Positions 1 through 9,563 of a stretch of DNA of 64,000 bases are shown here, in pieces. The position numbers and the translations under genes are program-made. How positions within the stretch are numbered: the first letter of the stretch is position 1; every line of letters starts with the position of its first letter. The notes under the pieces were generated by a model. That model worked only from the letters and a program-made list of their open reading frames with translations, was not told the origin of the DNA and made no database searches. Source of the stretch: Chloroflexota bacterium (GTDB taxonomy: Bacteria > Chloroflexota > Dehalococcoidia > Lucifugimonadales > Lucifugimonadaceae); contig PCAM01000006.1 of assembly GCA_002730555.1 (NCBI GenBank), positions 1 to 64,000 on the forward strand. Direction: 5' to 3'.

Positions 1-195
1 GAGGTTGTGCCCGGCGCAGAAGTATTTGTCGCCATCGCCCGTCAACACCGCGGCCCGGATGTTTCGATCCTCCCAGACTTCCTTCCACGCCTCCGAAATA
101 GCGTCCGAGCTCGCCTTGTCCAGGATGTTTGCCTTGTCAGGGTTGCTGATGGTTATGTAAGCGATCTGTTCGCGCTTCTCGAAGATAATGCTCAT
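1..195 (-). CDS. Enoyl-CoA hydratase/isomerase family protein, N-terminal part
   Basis: The gene enters from the left edge, so only the first 65 residues are present, read from an ATG at 193-195. The segment has the start of a crotonase fold: a first beta-strand pair with an IAYITISNP-like motif, a DKASSDAI helix and an AAVLTGDGDKYFCAGHNL-type segment. The last of these forms the oxyanion-hole region (usually FCAGxDL) that binds the acyl-CoA thioester. Crotonases hydrate enoyl-CoA or catalyse related isomerisations in the cytoplasm; the substrate cannot be told from this fragment. It is divergent from the MFS gene to its right, with 235 bases between them that probably hold both promoters. 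Confidence 0.85.
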   Translation of the reverse strand, partial: MSIIFEKREQIAYITISNPDKANILDKASSDAISEAWKEVWEDRNIRAAVLTGDGDKYFCAGHNL

Positions 196-430
196 ACTTA
201 CGATTCCCTGTGGATTCCGGGTGCTGCTGGCCTGGGGCTCGGGGCATTGGGCAAAGTCAGAATTGCGTCCGGGATTGGGTCCGGGTGTTGGGGATCCCGT
301 TGAGATCAGTTGGGTGTTCTGATCGGGCGAGTCACGTCTGTCCGACGTGGTGACGTTGTAACATCGTGGGCCGCTAACCGCAGCATCTCTTCCCCAGAAT
401 ATTGGCTGAAAATTTGGACCGCGTCTGCAT

Positions 431-1774
431 TTGAACTCTTCCAACATCAGGTATCGCCTCGCCCGTCGCACACCGTTCTACTACGGCTGGGCGGTGCTCC
501 TCTCCGCCGGCGCGGCCGTATTTGTCCGCAACGCGGCCGCATCGCTGACACTCAGCGTATTCATGTTCCCGATGTCGGAGGACCTCGGCTGGAGCAGGAC
601 CCTCCTGGCGGGATCGGCCAGCGCGGGCGGTATCGCGGCGATGTTCGCTGCGCCCGTATCCGGCTACCTCGTCGACCGATATGGCCCGCGCGCCGTACTT
701 CTTGGCGCAACTTTACTGCTCGGGTTCACGACGATGGCGATCGGCTGGTGGATCACACCGATCAGCTTCTACATCTTGTTCGGCATCGGCCGGGTGATCT
801 TTGCCGCTCCGGTCCAGATCGGCACCGGGGCCGTGGTCTCCCAGTGGTTCATCCGCCGTCGCGGCCGGGCCAACGGGATCCTGGGCTCCTCACACTCGGT
901 AGGCATGGGGCTCATGCCGTTCTTCGCCCAGATCCTCATCAACACCGTGGGATGGCGTGAGGCGTGGTTCTGGCTGGGGATCACGGTGTGGGCCATCGCA
1001 CTCGCTCCGCTCCTGCTCCTGATGATTTCGAAGCCAGAGGACGTGGGACTCAAGCCGGACGGCGATGGTGATGTCGTGGGAACCGGGGAGCGCTCTGGAA
1101 CGACCGTCTCACCCACATCGGAAGACGGTTCAGAAGGCTGGACGCTGCGGGACGCACTCCATACCCCGGCACTGTGGATCGTTGGATTGTCGGGCGGGTT
1201 GATGTTCTTCGTCCACGCCAGCGTCAACATCCACCAGGCCGCGTTCCTTCGGGACCAGGGGATTGATGCGACCGTCGCGGCGGGCGCCCTGACCTCTCTG
1301 GCGGCCGGGTCCGCCGTGGGCGCAATCGTCTGGGGCGTAATCGCCGAGCGACTACCGATCAGGTTCGCTTATGCGGGCGTTGCGCTGTTCACGGGCGGTG
1401 TCGCTCTGCTCTTCCTGATCGTGGACAACACCGCACTGGCATTCATCGTTGCAACCCTGTTTGGCTTCGGGCTGGGCGGATTGCTGGTCGTTCCTTCGGT
1501 AATCGTCGCTGACTACTTCGGTCGGCGATCCCTTGGTGCCGTGCGCGGGTTCACAGAACCTTGGATAGGAGGCGGGCAAGCAGTAGGCGCGCTCGGCGCG
1601 GGGTTGATCTATGACGTTAGCGGCGATTACAGGGCCGTGTTCCCCATATTGACCGCGTTCGCCATCGTCTCGGCGGCATTGATTTTGTTTACCCCGGCGC
1701 CCGGCAAAGCACCGGCAACAGACCCGGTAGCGCACGATCCAAACCCGACCGATCTCACTGCCGCCGACGACTGA
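431..1774 (+). CDS. MFS transporter, OxlT/monocarboxylate-like
   Basis: This 447-residue integral membrane protein has about 12 hydrophobic segments. It shows the MFS loop motif between helices 2 and 3 (VDRYGPRAVL) and a similar motif in the second half. The opening segment (FYYGWAVLLSAG) and the DLGWSRT motif before helix 2 match the OxlT-like group of carboxylate carriers. Two paralogues lie near 36 kb and 44 kb. The start is a TTG without a clear ribosome binding site, so the N-terminus is uncertain by a few residues. The C-terminal tail after the last helix is polar. The next genes encode halves of a TPP-dependent decarboxylase, so a 2-oxo or carboxylic acid is a plausible substrate, but this is inference. 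Confidence 0.88.
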   Translation: MNSSNIRYRLARRTPFYYGWAVLLSAGAAVFVRNAAASLTLSVFMFPMSEDLGWSRTLLAGSASAGGIAAMFAAPVSGYLVDRYGPRAVLLGATLLLGFTTMAIGWWITPISFYILFGIGRVIFAAPVQIGTGAVVSQWFIRRRGRANGILGSSHSVGMGLMPFFAQILINTVGWREAWFWLGITVWAIALAPLLLLMISKPEDVGLKPDGDGDVVGTGERSGTTVSPTSEDGSEGWTLRDALHTPALWIVGLSGGLMFFVHASVNIHQAAFLRDQGIDATVAAGALTSLAAGSAVGAIVWGVIAERLPIRFAYAGVALFTGGVALLFLIVDNTALAFIVATLFGFGLGGLLVVPSVIVADYFGRRSLGAVRGFTEPWIGGGQAVGALGAGLIYDVSGDYRAVFPILTAFAIVSAALILFTPAPGKAPATDPVAHDPNPTDLTAADD

Positions 1775-1867
1775 TCACGGCTCCGGTTGCCCGGCGCACC
1801 CGGCGGGATTACGCTTGTGCCGCCGCCGGAATCCCGGCCAACGCGGCCGAATCAGGAGTCTTCCCAA

Positions 1868-2368
1868 ATGATGACAGAGGGTCTGACCGCTCATTCGATG
1901 GTGCAGCACATCGCTGCGCAGGGCGTCACGCACATGGTGACGCTGCCAGACAGCGAGACTAACTTCATGTATGACACCATGACCGAGAGCGGCATGGAAG
2001 TCGTCCCCATCGCCCGGGAGGGTGAGGCGATAGCAATCGCCGCCGGGTTGTGGATCGCCAACCAGAAGCCAGCCATCATGATCCAGAACTCCGGCCTGTT
2101 TGAATCCGGCGACGCCCTCAGGGGACTCGGGATCGGCATCGACCTCCCGCTCGTTATGTTCATCGGCTACCGCGGTTACACCCGCCACGGCGACACCCCG
2201 GACAGCGCAGCCCAGTTCCTGGAACCCTTCCTCCACACCTGGGGTACGCCCTACTGGATCATCGAGACGGACGCTGAGCTGAACAGGATCGAGCTGGCCT
2301 TCAAAAAGGCCGTGGAGACCTCCAGGCCCGTCGCCGTCCTGATCGGCGCAGAGTACGTCAGCGTTTAG
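1868..2368 (+). CDS. TPP-dependent decarboxylase, alpha (PYR-domain) subunit, sulfopyruvate/phosphonopyruvate decarboxylase-like
   Basis: This 166-residue protein corresponds to the N-terminal pyrimidine-binding domain of TPP enzymes. The REGEA motif at residues 50-54 supplies the glutamate that activates the cofactor, followed by an AIAAGLW helix and an IQNSGL strand. Such half-size subunits are typical of ComD and the alpha subunit of sulfopyruvate or phosphonopyruvate decarboxylase, which act as alpha/beta complexes. I chose the first of two adjacent ATG codons because GGAG lies about 10 bases upstream; the open frame extends 27 codons further without such a site. The partner half is encoded at 3107-3691 after an unusual 738-base gap. 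The true 2-oxo acid substrate is not known. Confidence 0.8.
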   Translation: MMTEGLTAHSMVQHIAAQGVTHMVTLPDSETNFMYDTMTESGMEVVPIAREGEAIAIAAGLWIANQKPAIMIQNSGLFESGDALRGLGIGIDLPLVMFIGYRGYTRHGDTPDSAAQFLEPFLHTWGTPYWIIETDAELNRIELAFKKAVETSRPVAVLIGAEYVSV

Positions 2369-3106
2369 TTCCACTGGCACGTGCCCCCGCTCACGACGGG
2401 AGAGGGCCGGGGTGAGTGAGGTTCAATCCCACTCTCCGTCAACAACTCTGCTTTTGAGACGCTACGCGTTGAACCTTGATGCGTCGCAAGCCGGATAGTC
2501 ATTAGTCCCTAACGGTTTAGTAGTGGACAGAAACTCAAGTTGAAGGTCTCTTGACTACGCCCGGGATGACATTTGAAACACTGCCTTCCCGCCGGGAGAG
2601 CTGTACGTTTCCTTCTCCCAGCGGGAGAAGGTGCGGGATGGGGGAGAACGTCTTGCTACCTGAACTACCGATATGCCGTTAACCCTCACCCAAAACGCAT
2701 TCCGCGAACCCTCCAACTTCCTGAAGTTGCTGGCCCGTACGCTTGACAGCGCAACGTTAGAGCACGAATTCGAAGACAGCCCGCAGCAGGCGGCAGTAGA
2801 CGCCCCGTCCGAGTTCCAGAACGAAAATAGCGGTTTGGCCACGTCCTTGCACCGGACCTCTGGAGCCGGGGTGATCAGTACGCCCACGCCTGGGAGGTCA
2901 CCAAACGACAGTGGGACGGCCACCTGAAACTGACCAACCTGCTGGCGCTCCGGGCGTATGGTCGTCTGGAGGGTCCTTGAGATTGATTCAAGCCCCGCAA
3001 ATGGACTGATTCACCGTTCCGGCGTATCGTCCCGGCATCACCGTACACGCCAGCCGTTGAAATCACCCGCACGCACAAGACCCGGCCAGGGCCACAGGAG
3101 AAACCG
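2369..3106. other. 738-base gap between two TPP-enzyme half genes
   Basis: No convincing gene is present. Two copies of the dispersed GGGAGAGGG-type repeat lie at about 2388-2420 and 2585-2645. Between about 2870 and 2980 the plus strand reads as a short protein-like stretch (with AHAWEVTKRQW and LTNLLALRAYG motifs) ending in a TGA. It looks like the tail of a lost gene, but I do not recognise the family. The gap separates two genes whose products normally form one enzyme. Confidence 0.4.
2585..2645. repeat. Dispersed intergenic palindromic repeat
   Basis: The segment contains TTCCCGCCGGGAGAG followed closely by CTTCTCCCAGCGGGAGAAGG and a GTGCGGGATGGGGG tail. It belongs to the same family as the repeats near 9.4, 15.2, 22.9, 31.1, 31.5, 38.9 and 40.1 kb. 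It can fold into a stem-loop. Confidence 0.6.
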
Positions 3107-3691
3107 ATGATCGAGTACGAGGACATCGCAGCAGCCTTGCAGCGTGAGCGCGGCGACGCCGTTGTCGTGACCGCCATGACCCAGACGAAGTTCTGGAAAG
3201 AGGCGTCTGACCGGCCCGAACTGGACATCCCAACCAACAACTCGATGGGCAAGGCGTCATCCGTCGGCTTCGGCATCGCGCTCGGCGCGCCCGACCGGAA
3301 AGTCATCGTACAGGACGGCGACGGCAGCCTGATCATGAACTTGGGCAGTCTCATCACCGTCGCCGGCAAGTCCCCGAAGAACTTCTACCACGTAGTGTTC
3401 GACAACGGCGTCTACGCCATCACGGGCGGCCAGCCGATCGCTAACTCCGGAGCGATCGACTGGCCGGCAATTGCGTTGGGCAGCGGATACAAGGCCGCGT
3501 ACTCGTTCGAAGACACAGAGGAGCTGGCGACGGAGTTGCCCCGGATAATGTCGGAGGACGGCCCAATCTTGATTCGGGTCCAGGTGAAGCCGGTGATCAC
3601 GACGAATCTCGGCGTGATCCAGACCTGGGAGTCCAACGCCGTCATGCCAGCGCAGATGCGCTCCGTAAAGGCGGAGTTGGCCGCTAGCTGA
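3107..3691 (+). CDS. TPP-dependent decarboxylase, beta (PP-domain) subunit, sulfopyruvate/phosphonopyruvate decarboxylase-like
   Basis: This 194-residue protein is the diphosphate-binding half of a TPP enzyme. The Mg/TPP motif reads GDGSLIMN at about residues 71-78, preceded by a NNSMGKASSVGFGIALG segment that is typical of ComE and the C-terminal half of phosphonopyruvate decarboxylase. It should pair with the PYR-domain protein encoded at 1868-2368 and decarboxylate a 2-oxo acid in the cytoplasm. The ATG at 3107 follows an AGGAG site with 6 bases of spacing. The substrate is not visible in the sequence; sulfopyruvate, phosphonopyruvate and other short 2-oxo acids are all possible. Confidence 0.82.
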   Translation: MIEYEDIAAALQRERGDAVVVTAMTQTKFWKEASDRPELDIPTNNSMGKASSVGFGIALGAPDRKVIVQDGDGSLIMNLGSLITVAGKSPKNFYHVVFDNGVYAITGGQPIANSGAIDWPAIALGSGYKAAYSFEDTEELATELPRIMSEDGPILIRVQVKPVITTNLGVIQTWESNAVMPAQMRSVKAELAAS

Positions 3692-3726
3692 TCGAAACTG
3701 GGTAGTGGTGTCAGGGAGGTGAGTCG

Positions 3727-4403
3727 ATGTCGCACGACAAACTCAAGTTCCACGCGCCCGGCCCGGGCGGGGGGGGTGCTGGAGAACCAACGTATCCCCA
3801 TCCCGTAGACCCGGTTCAGGGCCGAATTTTCCGGCAGCGTCGCAGGTGAGTCGTTCAGCAAGTTCAGCAAGACGATGGCTGACGGGAGCGATTTCACCTA
3901 CATAAAGACATCGCGGGTGAAAGTCGAGCCCAGGGTCATCCGCTGCACCATCGATTGATCACCCCGATGTCCGACAGTGCATCGACCGCGAATACGCGGC
4001 CCATCGCTATAAATACTGGCGTGCGTAGGTAAAATGGTGGTTCGAGGTAGTCAGGCCCGAGTCGATTCACATGAATCTAGCGCGCACAATCATTGGGGTG
4101 TCGTCACAGGACAACGAGTCTTTGATCCGGCATATATCCACATGCCGGGATAACGCATTTGAAATGTTCCATCGCCATTCCCAATTGAATGGAATTGGGC
4201 AAACCGCAACGGGATTTCTTCTCGAACTCATTACCGGCACGACAGATCTTTCCGCTCAAGATGCGTTGAGTCTGCTCGACGGAGCCTCCCCGATCCCTCA
4301 GGGGTCACGCGGGAACTCATTGCGGCCGCAGCAGCGATTCGAGCGGACGGCATCGTTTCGTCGATTGTCGGTGAGTTTGGTCCGCCGAAGCTGAGGCCGC
4401 TCC
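3727..4403 (+). pseudogene. Decayed PEP-utilising enzyme-like gene
   Basis: A good ribosome site (GGGAGGTG) precedes an ATG at 3727, and the first 14 codons read MSHDKLKFHAPGPG. I associate this opening with PEP-synthase-like proteins, whose N-terminus carries F-x-PGPG-x-W-E-L and a F-P-R-P-V segment. An 8-base G run at 3769-3776 shifts the frame. The other frame continues as LENQRIPIP, then after a stop as FRAEFSGSVAGESFSKFSK. Further right, a frame with GQTATGFLLELITG (from about 4200) runs into TRELIAAAAAIRADGIVSS after another shift near 4300. The remains are too short for the family and carry several frameshifts and an apparent deletion. The family call rests on memory of motifs and is moderate; that the gene is broken is clearer. 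Confidence 0.42.
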
Positions 4404-7226
4404 TTAGCCAACGCCCAACTTCTCCACCCGCACAGCGCACGCCTTGAACTCCGGCGTCTCCGTGATGAAGTCGTACGCGTCTATCGTCAGGACGTTGGTC
4501 GGTGCCGTGTCCGGGTGTGCGAAGGCCATGAAGATGGCGCCCTTCGGCGAGCGGTCTGTCACCCTGGCGTGGATGTCCAGCGAGCCGCGACGTGACGAAA
4601 CGCGCACCATCTCGCCGTCCTCGATCCCCAGTGCAACTGCATCAACCGGGTTAAGTTCTGCCATCTCGTGCGGCACCAGTTCTTCAAACCCGATCGCCCT
4701 GCCCGTCTGCGTGCCTGTGTGATAAGTGGACCTTCGGCGGCCGGTCGTCAGGAACAGCGGGTAGTCGTCATCCGGTTCCTCGACGGGTGGTATGTGGTCG
4801 ACCGGGGCGAACTGGCCTGGCAGGCCGGAGTCCATCTGATCCTGGTGCAAGAACACCGTGCCCGGGTGGTCGGGCGTCGGGCAGGGCCACTGGATGCCGC
4901 CTTCTTTATCCAGCCGCTCGTAAGAAATACCGCTCAAGATCGGCGCCAGCGCCGCGACCTCGTCCCAGACATCGGATGGTGTCTCAAGCCCTTGTGGCAT
5001 GCGCATGTACTCGAACAGATCCAGCAGGATGCGCCAGTCGGCCCTCGCCTCGCCCGGCGGTTCGACCGCCTTGCGCACCCGTTGCACGCGCCTCTCGGAG
5101 TTTGTGAACGTCCCGTCCACCTCCGCAAACGCCGCCGCCGGCAGCACCACGTCCGCCAGTCGCGCCGTGTCGTTCATAAAGATGTCCTGCACCACCACAA
5201 ACTCGGCCGCCTCCAGAGCATGTTTGCTGTGGCCGGAACAGGGGTCTGAAACGACCGTATTCTCGCCCATGATGAACACCGCCTTCACATCGCCCTTGAT
5301 CATCTGATCCATGGCCGTGATCTTGGTGATTCCGCGCCGCTTCGGCAGAGGCACTCCCCAGGCCTTCTCAAACTTCTCCCGTACCTCCGGTTTTTCGACC
5401 TTCTGGTAGCCCGGGAGATCGGTCGGCAGTGCGCCCATGTCGGACACACCCTGCACGTTGTTCTGGCCCCGTAACGGGTTCACTCCGGCGTTCTCCTGGC
5501 CGAAATTACCACACAACAAAGCCAGGTTTCCGACCGCCTGAACATTATGTGTTCCGCACGAATGCTCGGTGATGCCGAGCGTGTAGCAGATAGACGCCTT
5601 TGGCGAAGCCGCCGCGTATTCACGGGCGGTGGAAACGATCTGTTCCGCCGGAACACATGAGAGTTCCTCAGCGAACTCCGGCGTATACATCTCCAGATGC
5701 TGTGAGAGGGCCGCAAAGCCTTCCGTGCGGTGTGCGACGTACTCGGCGTCGTACAGTTTCTCTTTGATGATCACATGCGCCATCGCGTTCAGGACCGGGA
5801 TGTCGGTCCCGATCTTGAGTTGCACATGCCTGTTGGCCCAGCGCGTCAGCTCGATTTTCCTTGGATCGATGACCACCAGGTTGGCGCCGTTCCGCACGGC
5901 TTTTTTCATACGGAGCGATATGACGGGGTGCGCCTCGGTGGTGTTGGACCCGATCACCAGGATCATGTCCGCCCCGGCGATCTCCTCAATCGAGTTGCTC
6001 ATTGCGCCTTTGCCAACCATGACCGCCAGACCGGCGACCGTGGGGGAGTGTCAGGTGCGTGAACAGTTGTCGACGTTGTTGGTTCCCAGCGCCACCCGGG
6101 TAAACTTCTGGGCCAGGTAGTTCGACTCGGAGGTGGTACGAGCGGAACTCCAGAACACCAGCGAGTCCGGGCCGTTCACGTCCCGGTAGTGCTTGAGTTT
6201 GTCCGAAATCAACGCGAGTGCCGTGTCCCAGCTTACGGGTTCAAACTCTCCGTGGGCGTTTTTGATCAGCGGCGTCTTGAGGCGCTCGTCGCTGTTGATG
6301 AAATCCCACGACCCAAACTGGCCTTTAACGCACAACGAACCCAGGCTTGGGGCCGAGAAGTCAGGCTCAGAGCCGACCAACTCGCCGTCCTGTGTAATCA
6401 GGTTGATGCCGCAGCCGACGCCGCAGTAGGGGCAGATGGTGGACGTGCGGTGCACCGATGTCTCGGGGCCAAGCTGGACGGTATCTCCAGATGGAGCAGG
6501 GATGCTGATCGTCGCTTCAGGGGGCGAATCAGCGTTCCACCCCATCGGCGCAGGCGTGATTGTGCCCGCCATTTTCCGGTTACTGAGCGCGCCAGTAGGA
6601 CAGGTGTTCACGCACTGGCCGCAGAAGGTGCAGGGGCTCTCCATGAGCAGGTTGTTGAACTTGCTGAAGATGGTCGAGTCCTGCCCGCGCCCCGCCACAG
6701 TGATGGCGGACGCCTGCTCCCAGTCGTTGCAGATATTCGTGCAACGGAAGCATGAGATACACAGGTCGTAATCCCGCGATATGAACGGGTTCAGGTCATC
6801 GGCCTTCGCCCTGCACTCGATCGGGTTGAACGTATCGGCCTGTGCTCCGTACTCACGCACCGCCGCCTGGAACTCGTGATTGCCCAGCGCCGCCGCCTGA
6901 CTTGTCCGAAACGGATCCTCGATCTCAGACAGCAGCATTTCCAGCAGTATCTTTCGATATTCAACGATCTCGTCGGTATGCGTTCGCACGCTCATGCCCG
7001 GTTCGGAGAGCGCCGTGCAGGAAGCCACCGTCTCCACCCGCCCGTCGACCTCGACCTCCACCAGGCACATGCGGCACGTGCCCTGCGGTTCCAGTCGATC
7101 ATCGAAGCAGAGCGTCGGCACACTGGCGCCCGCATCGCGCAACACCGCCAGAACCCGCCGTCCGGGGCGGCTCGGAACGATTACCCCGTTAACGTCGATC
7201 GGGGCTTCGGTGGCTAGGGAAGACAT
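4404..7226 (-). CDS. fdhF: Formate dehydrogenase catalytic subunit, selenocysteine-containing
   Basis: Read through a UGA at 6051-6053, this gene encodes 940 residues. Residues 1-75 form a [2Fe-2S] ferredoxin domain (Cys 40, 51, 54, 70). Two [4Fe-4S] ferredoxin clusters follow (Cys 156-166 and 199-209), then the molybdopterin oxidoreductase domain with its own [4Fe-4S] motif (Cys 265, 268, 272, 299). The UGA is codon 392, in the sequence NVDNCSRT-U-HSPTVAG, matching the catalytic selenocysteine of E. coli FdhF; coding is continuous across it. The C-terminal molybdopterin-guanine-dinucleotide-binding domain is complete. I see no His-Cys cluster between the [2Fe-2S] and ferredoxin parts, and no electron-transfer partner subunit next to it. 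The enzyme interconverts formate and CO2. It lies 55 bases downstream of fhs and is probably co-transcribed with it. A conventional gene caller would split it into two ORFs. Confidence 0.93.
6021..6039 (-). promoter_or_regulatory. SECIS-like hairpin in fdhF
   Basis: On the coding strand the UGA (6053-6051) is followed by 11 bases and then GGUCGCC-GGUCU-GGCGGUC. This is a 7-base-pair stem, including two G-U pairs, with the loop GGUCU at nucleotides 19-23 after the UGA. Both the loop and the distance match the E. coli fdhF element bound by SelB, as I remember it. The hairpin lies within the coding sequence. Confidence 0.85.
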
Positions 7227-7281
7227 ACGGCGGAGAGCTTCTTCCGGCGGGAACTAAGCCTGGGACTCCGTTGACGACGAC

Positions 7282-8967
7282 TCAGGTGCCGAGAACGCCG
7301 ACGATCCGGTTGTCATCGTCCAGATCGATATCAAAGGCATTTGGCCTCGATGGCAGGCCCGGCAGAGTCATTATGTCACCTGCAAGTGTGACGATCTGTC
7401 GCGCGCCCGCCGAGATACGCAGTTCCTGTATCGGTAAATCGTGGCCGATCGGGACGTTGCGCAATCTGGGGTTTGCTGAGACAGAAAGGTGGGTCTTAGC
7501 CATACAGATCGGGAACTTCCAACCGTTCGCCTCGAACCGCCGTGCCGTCGTTCGCGTCATCCGCCCCCAGACCACGCGATCCGCGCCGTACAAACGGTCC
7601 GCCATCAACTCGACTTTGGCGATGGTTGACTCGTCGTCGTCGTAAAGCAACGACACATCAGAGCCAGCGTCGGCCACCGCCACAACGGCCTCCGCGAGCT
7701 CCGTCATGCCGTCTCCGCCCTCGGCAAACCCCTTCGCCTCCGCTACAGCCTCGGCGTTGGCATCAAGCGCGGCCGCCTTGACCGCCTCTAGCTCCGCCGG
7801 CGTGTCCTCAGGGAACCGGTTGATCGCCACGATTGCTTCGAGCCCGAACATGGCGACGATATGGATGGCGTTCCTGAGGTTGTTTGTTCCCATCTTGACG
7901 GCATCTACGTCCGGCTTGGACAGCTCTTTGAGATCGACTCCGCCATGATATTTCAGCCCGCGCACCGTGCAGACCACCACCGCAGCGTCTGGTTTCGGGC
8001 CGCCCTGCCGGACTTTGATATCCATGAATTTTTCAAACCCGAGGTCCGCCCCGAATCCTGCCTCGGTGACCACGTACTCCGCCGACGCCACCGCCAGCTT
8101 GTCGGCGAGGATGGAACTGCAACCGTGGGCGATATTGCCGAACGGGCCCATGTGGACGATCGCCGGCTGGCCCTCAAGGGTTTGGCAGAGATTCGGCATC
8201 ATGGCGTCACGCAACAGCGCCATCATCGATCCAACAGCGCCGATCTGTCCCGCGGAAACCGGCCTCCTGTCGCGAGTCCAGCCGACGACGATCTGCCCGA
8301 GCCGGGTGCGCAGGTCGTCATATCCATCGGCCAGCGCCAGGATCGCCATGATCTCCGACGCGGCGCTGATGTCGTACCCGGTCTGCCGCATCGGGCCATC
8401 GCCGTTCAACCCCACAGCAGCGTGGCGGAGCGCCCGGTCCTCTGCGTCCGTGACCCGCCGCCACGTGATGCCGTCCGCCTCAAAACCGTCGATCTGGTGC
8501 CTGAAGACCGTGTTGTCGGTCAGCGCAGCCAGAAGGTTGTGGGCGGACATCACGGCGTGGAAATCGCCCGTCAGGTGGAGGTTTATCTCTTCCGCCGGCT
8601 GCACCGTCGCCCCGCCGCCACCGGTGCCACCGCCCTTCTGCCCGAACACCGGGCCGAGCGAGGGTTGTCTTATCGTCAGAGCAGACCGCTTGCCGATCTT
8701 CGCGAGTCCCTGTGTCAGTCCGACGGCAACCGTGGATTTGCCCTCTCCCGCGGGCGTCGGCGTAATCGCCGTCACCACGATCAGCTTCCCGGTTCCGCCG
8801 TTGGCCTCTCCAGAGGGAAAAGTATCGAGCGGAATTTTCGCTTTATAGCGCCCGTACGGTTCGATATCGGCGGCGGAAATGCCGAGATCGGACGCAACGT
8901 CGGCTATCGGTCGCAATCGGTTCCTCCGGGCTACAGGCGCATTCACAGTTACGTGGGCGGGAATCAC
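7282..8967 (-). CDS. fhs: Formate--tetrahydrofolate ligase
   Basis: This 561-residue protein is close to the usual family length of about 555. It has the ATP-binding P-loop variant TPTPAGEGKST at about residues 69-79, the GPVFGQKGGGTGGG segment and the HLTGDFHAV motif. Fhs makes 10-formyl-THF from formate, ATP and tetrahydrofolate in the cytoplasm, feeding purine, formyl-Met and serine synthesis. It is the upstream gene of a likely two-gene unit with formate dehydrogenase. This suggests that formate is either oxidised or loaded onto folate depending on need. Confidence 0.96.
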   Translation of the reverse strand: MIPAHVTVNAPVARRNRLRPIADVASDLGISAADIEPYGRYKAKIPLDTFPSGEANGGTGKLIVVTAITPTPAGEGKSTVAVGLTQGLAKIGKRSALTIRQPSLGPVFGQKGGGTGGGGATVQPAEEINLHLTGDFHAVMSAHNLLAALTDNTVFRHQIDGFEADGITWRRVTDAEDRALRHAAVGLNGDGPMRQTGYDISAASEIMAILALADGYDDLRTRLGQIVVGWTRDRRPVSAGQIGAVGSMMALLRDAMMPNLCQTLEGQPAIVHMGPFGNIAHGCSSILADKLAVASAEYVVTEAGFGADLGFEKFMDIKVRQGGPKPDAAVVVCTVRGLKYHGGVDLKELSKPDVDAVKMGTNNLRNAIHIVAMFGLEAIVAINRFPEDTPAELEAVKAAALDANAEAVAEAKGFAEGGDGMTELAEAVVAVADAGSDVSLLYDDDESTIAKVELMADRLYGADRVVWGRMTRTTARRFEANGWKFPICMAKTHLSVSANPRLRNVPIGHDLPIQELRISAGARQIVTLAGDIMTLPGLPSRPNAFDIDLDDDNRIVGVLGT

Positions 8968-9052
8968 TCTCGGACATGTCGGTACGATCAGGCCAGCTTT
9001 GGCCGATCCACGTTTGGACTACTTCGTGGGATTTTGAGCCCAGGCAAGGGTA

Positions 9053-9274
9053 CTAAAAAATATCCTGTCGGCGTGCCCGGGCGCCTCCCGCAGAGCCCAA
9101 AACCACCATCGCCGCCGCCCAGTCCCAGTGGATGGCGCGGTTCGAGATGAAAGAATTAACCACCACCGCAAACGTGAACATCAAGCCCACCACAACGATC
9201 GCCCAGATTATAGAGGCCGGCCAGGATCGCCGGATAGCCAGGCGCGACCGGCGCGCCTTTCTATGGTTACTCAA
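9053..9274 (-). CDS. Small hypothetical membrane protein
   Basis: This 73-residue reading frame has a basic N-terminus (KARRSRLAIRR), one clear hydrophobic helix (IIWAIVVVGLMFTFAVVV) and a shorter hydrophobic stretch near residue 55. The start is TTG and the ribosome site is weak. It ends 85 bases upstream of fhs on the same strand. The positive-inside arrangement and an uninterrupted frame argue for a real gene, but I recognise no family. Confidence 0.4.
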   Translation of the reverse strand: MSNHRKARRSRLAIRRSWPASIIWAIVVVGLMFTFAVVVNSFISNRAIHWDWAAAMVVLGSAGGARARRQDIF

Positions 9275-9373
9275 TTCGTTGTCTCAAACCTGAAAAAGTC
9301 GATACCTAGATGTTTCTTAGACATCAGATACGAGCCGTGCTGGCGACGATACCGGAGCGTTCTACGAGGGTCC

Positions 9374-9488
9374 CCAGTCCCCTCTCTCGAGCGGGAGAGG
9401 GCGAAGGGTGAGAGGTGCAAGGGCGGATCGAAATCCGTCCCTGGGTCCAAGCCTTATTCGGGTTCTTCGAGAACCTCAGAACACGGTC
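9374..9488. repeat. Composite dispersed repeat, copy A
   Basis: Three blocks follow one another: a CTCTCGAGCGGGAGAGGG palindrome with GGTGAG, then GGGCGGATCGAAATCCGTCC, then TTCGAGAACCTCAGAACACGG. The same three blocks in the same order recur at 15162-15270. It lies in the 347-base space between the small membrane protein gene and hppA, which otherwise holds only a terminator. Confidence 0.6.
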
Positions 9489-9563
9489 GGACTAACCCGG
9501 GGGCACGGATCGCCCTTCCGTCCCGGGCCACCACCCGCCCCCCGCACGAATTGAACCTGAACG

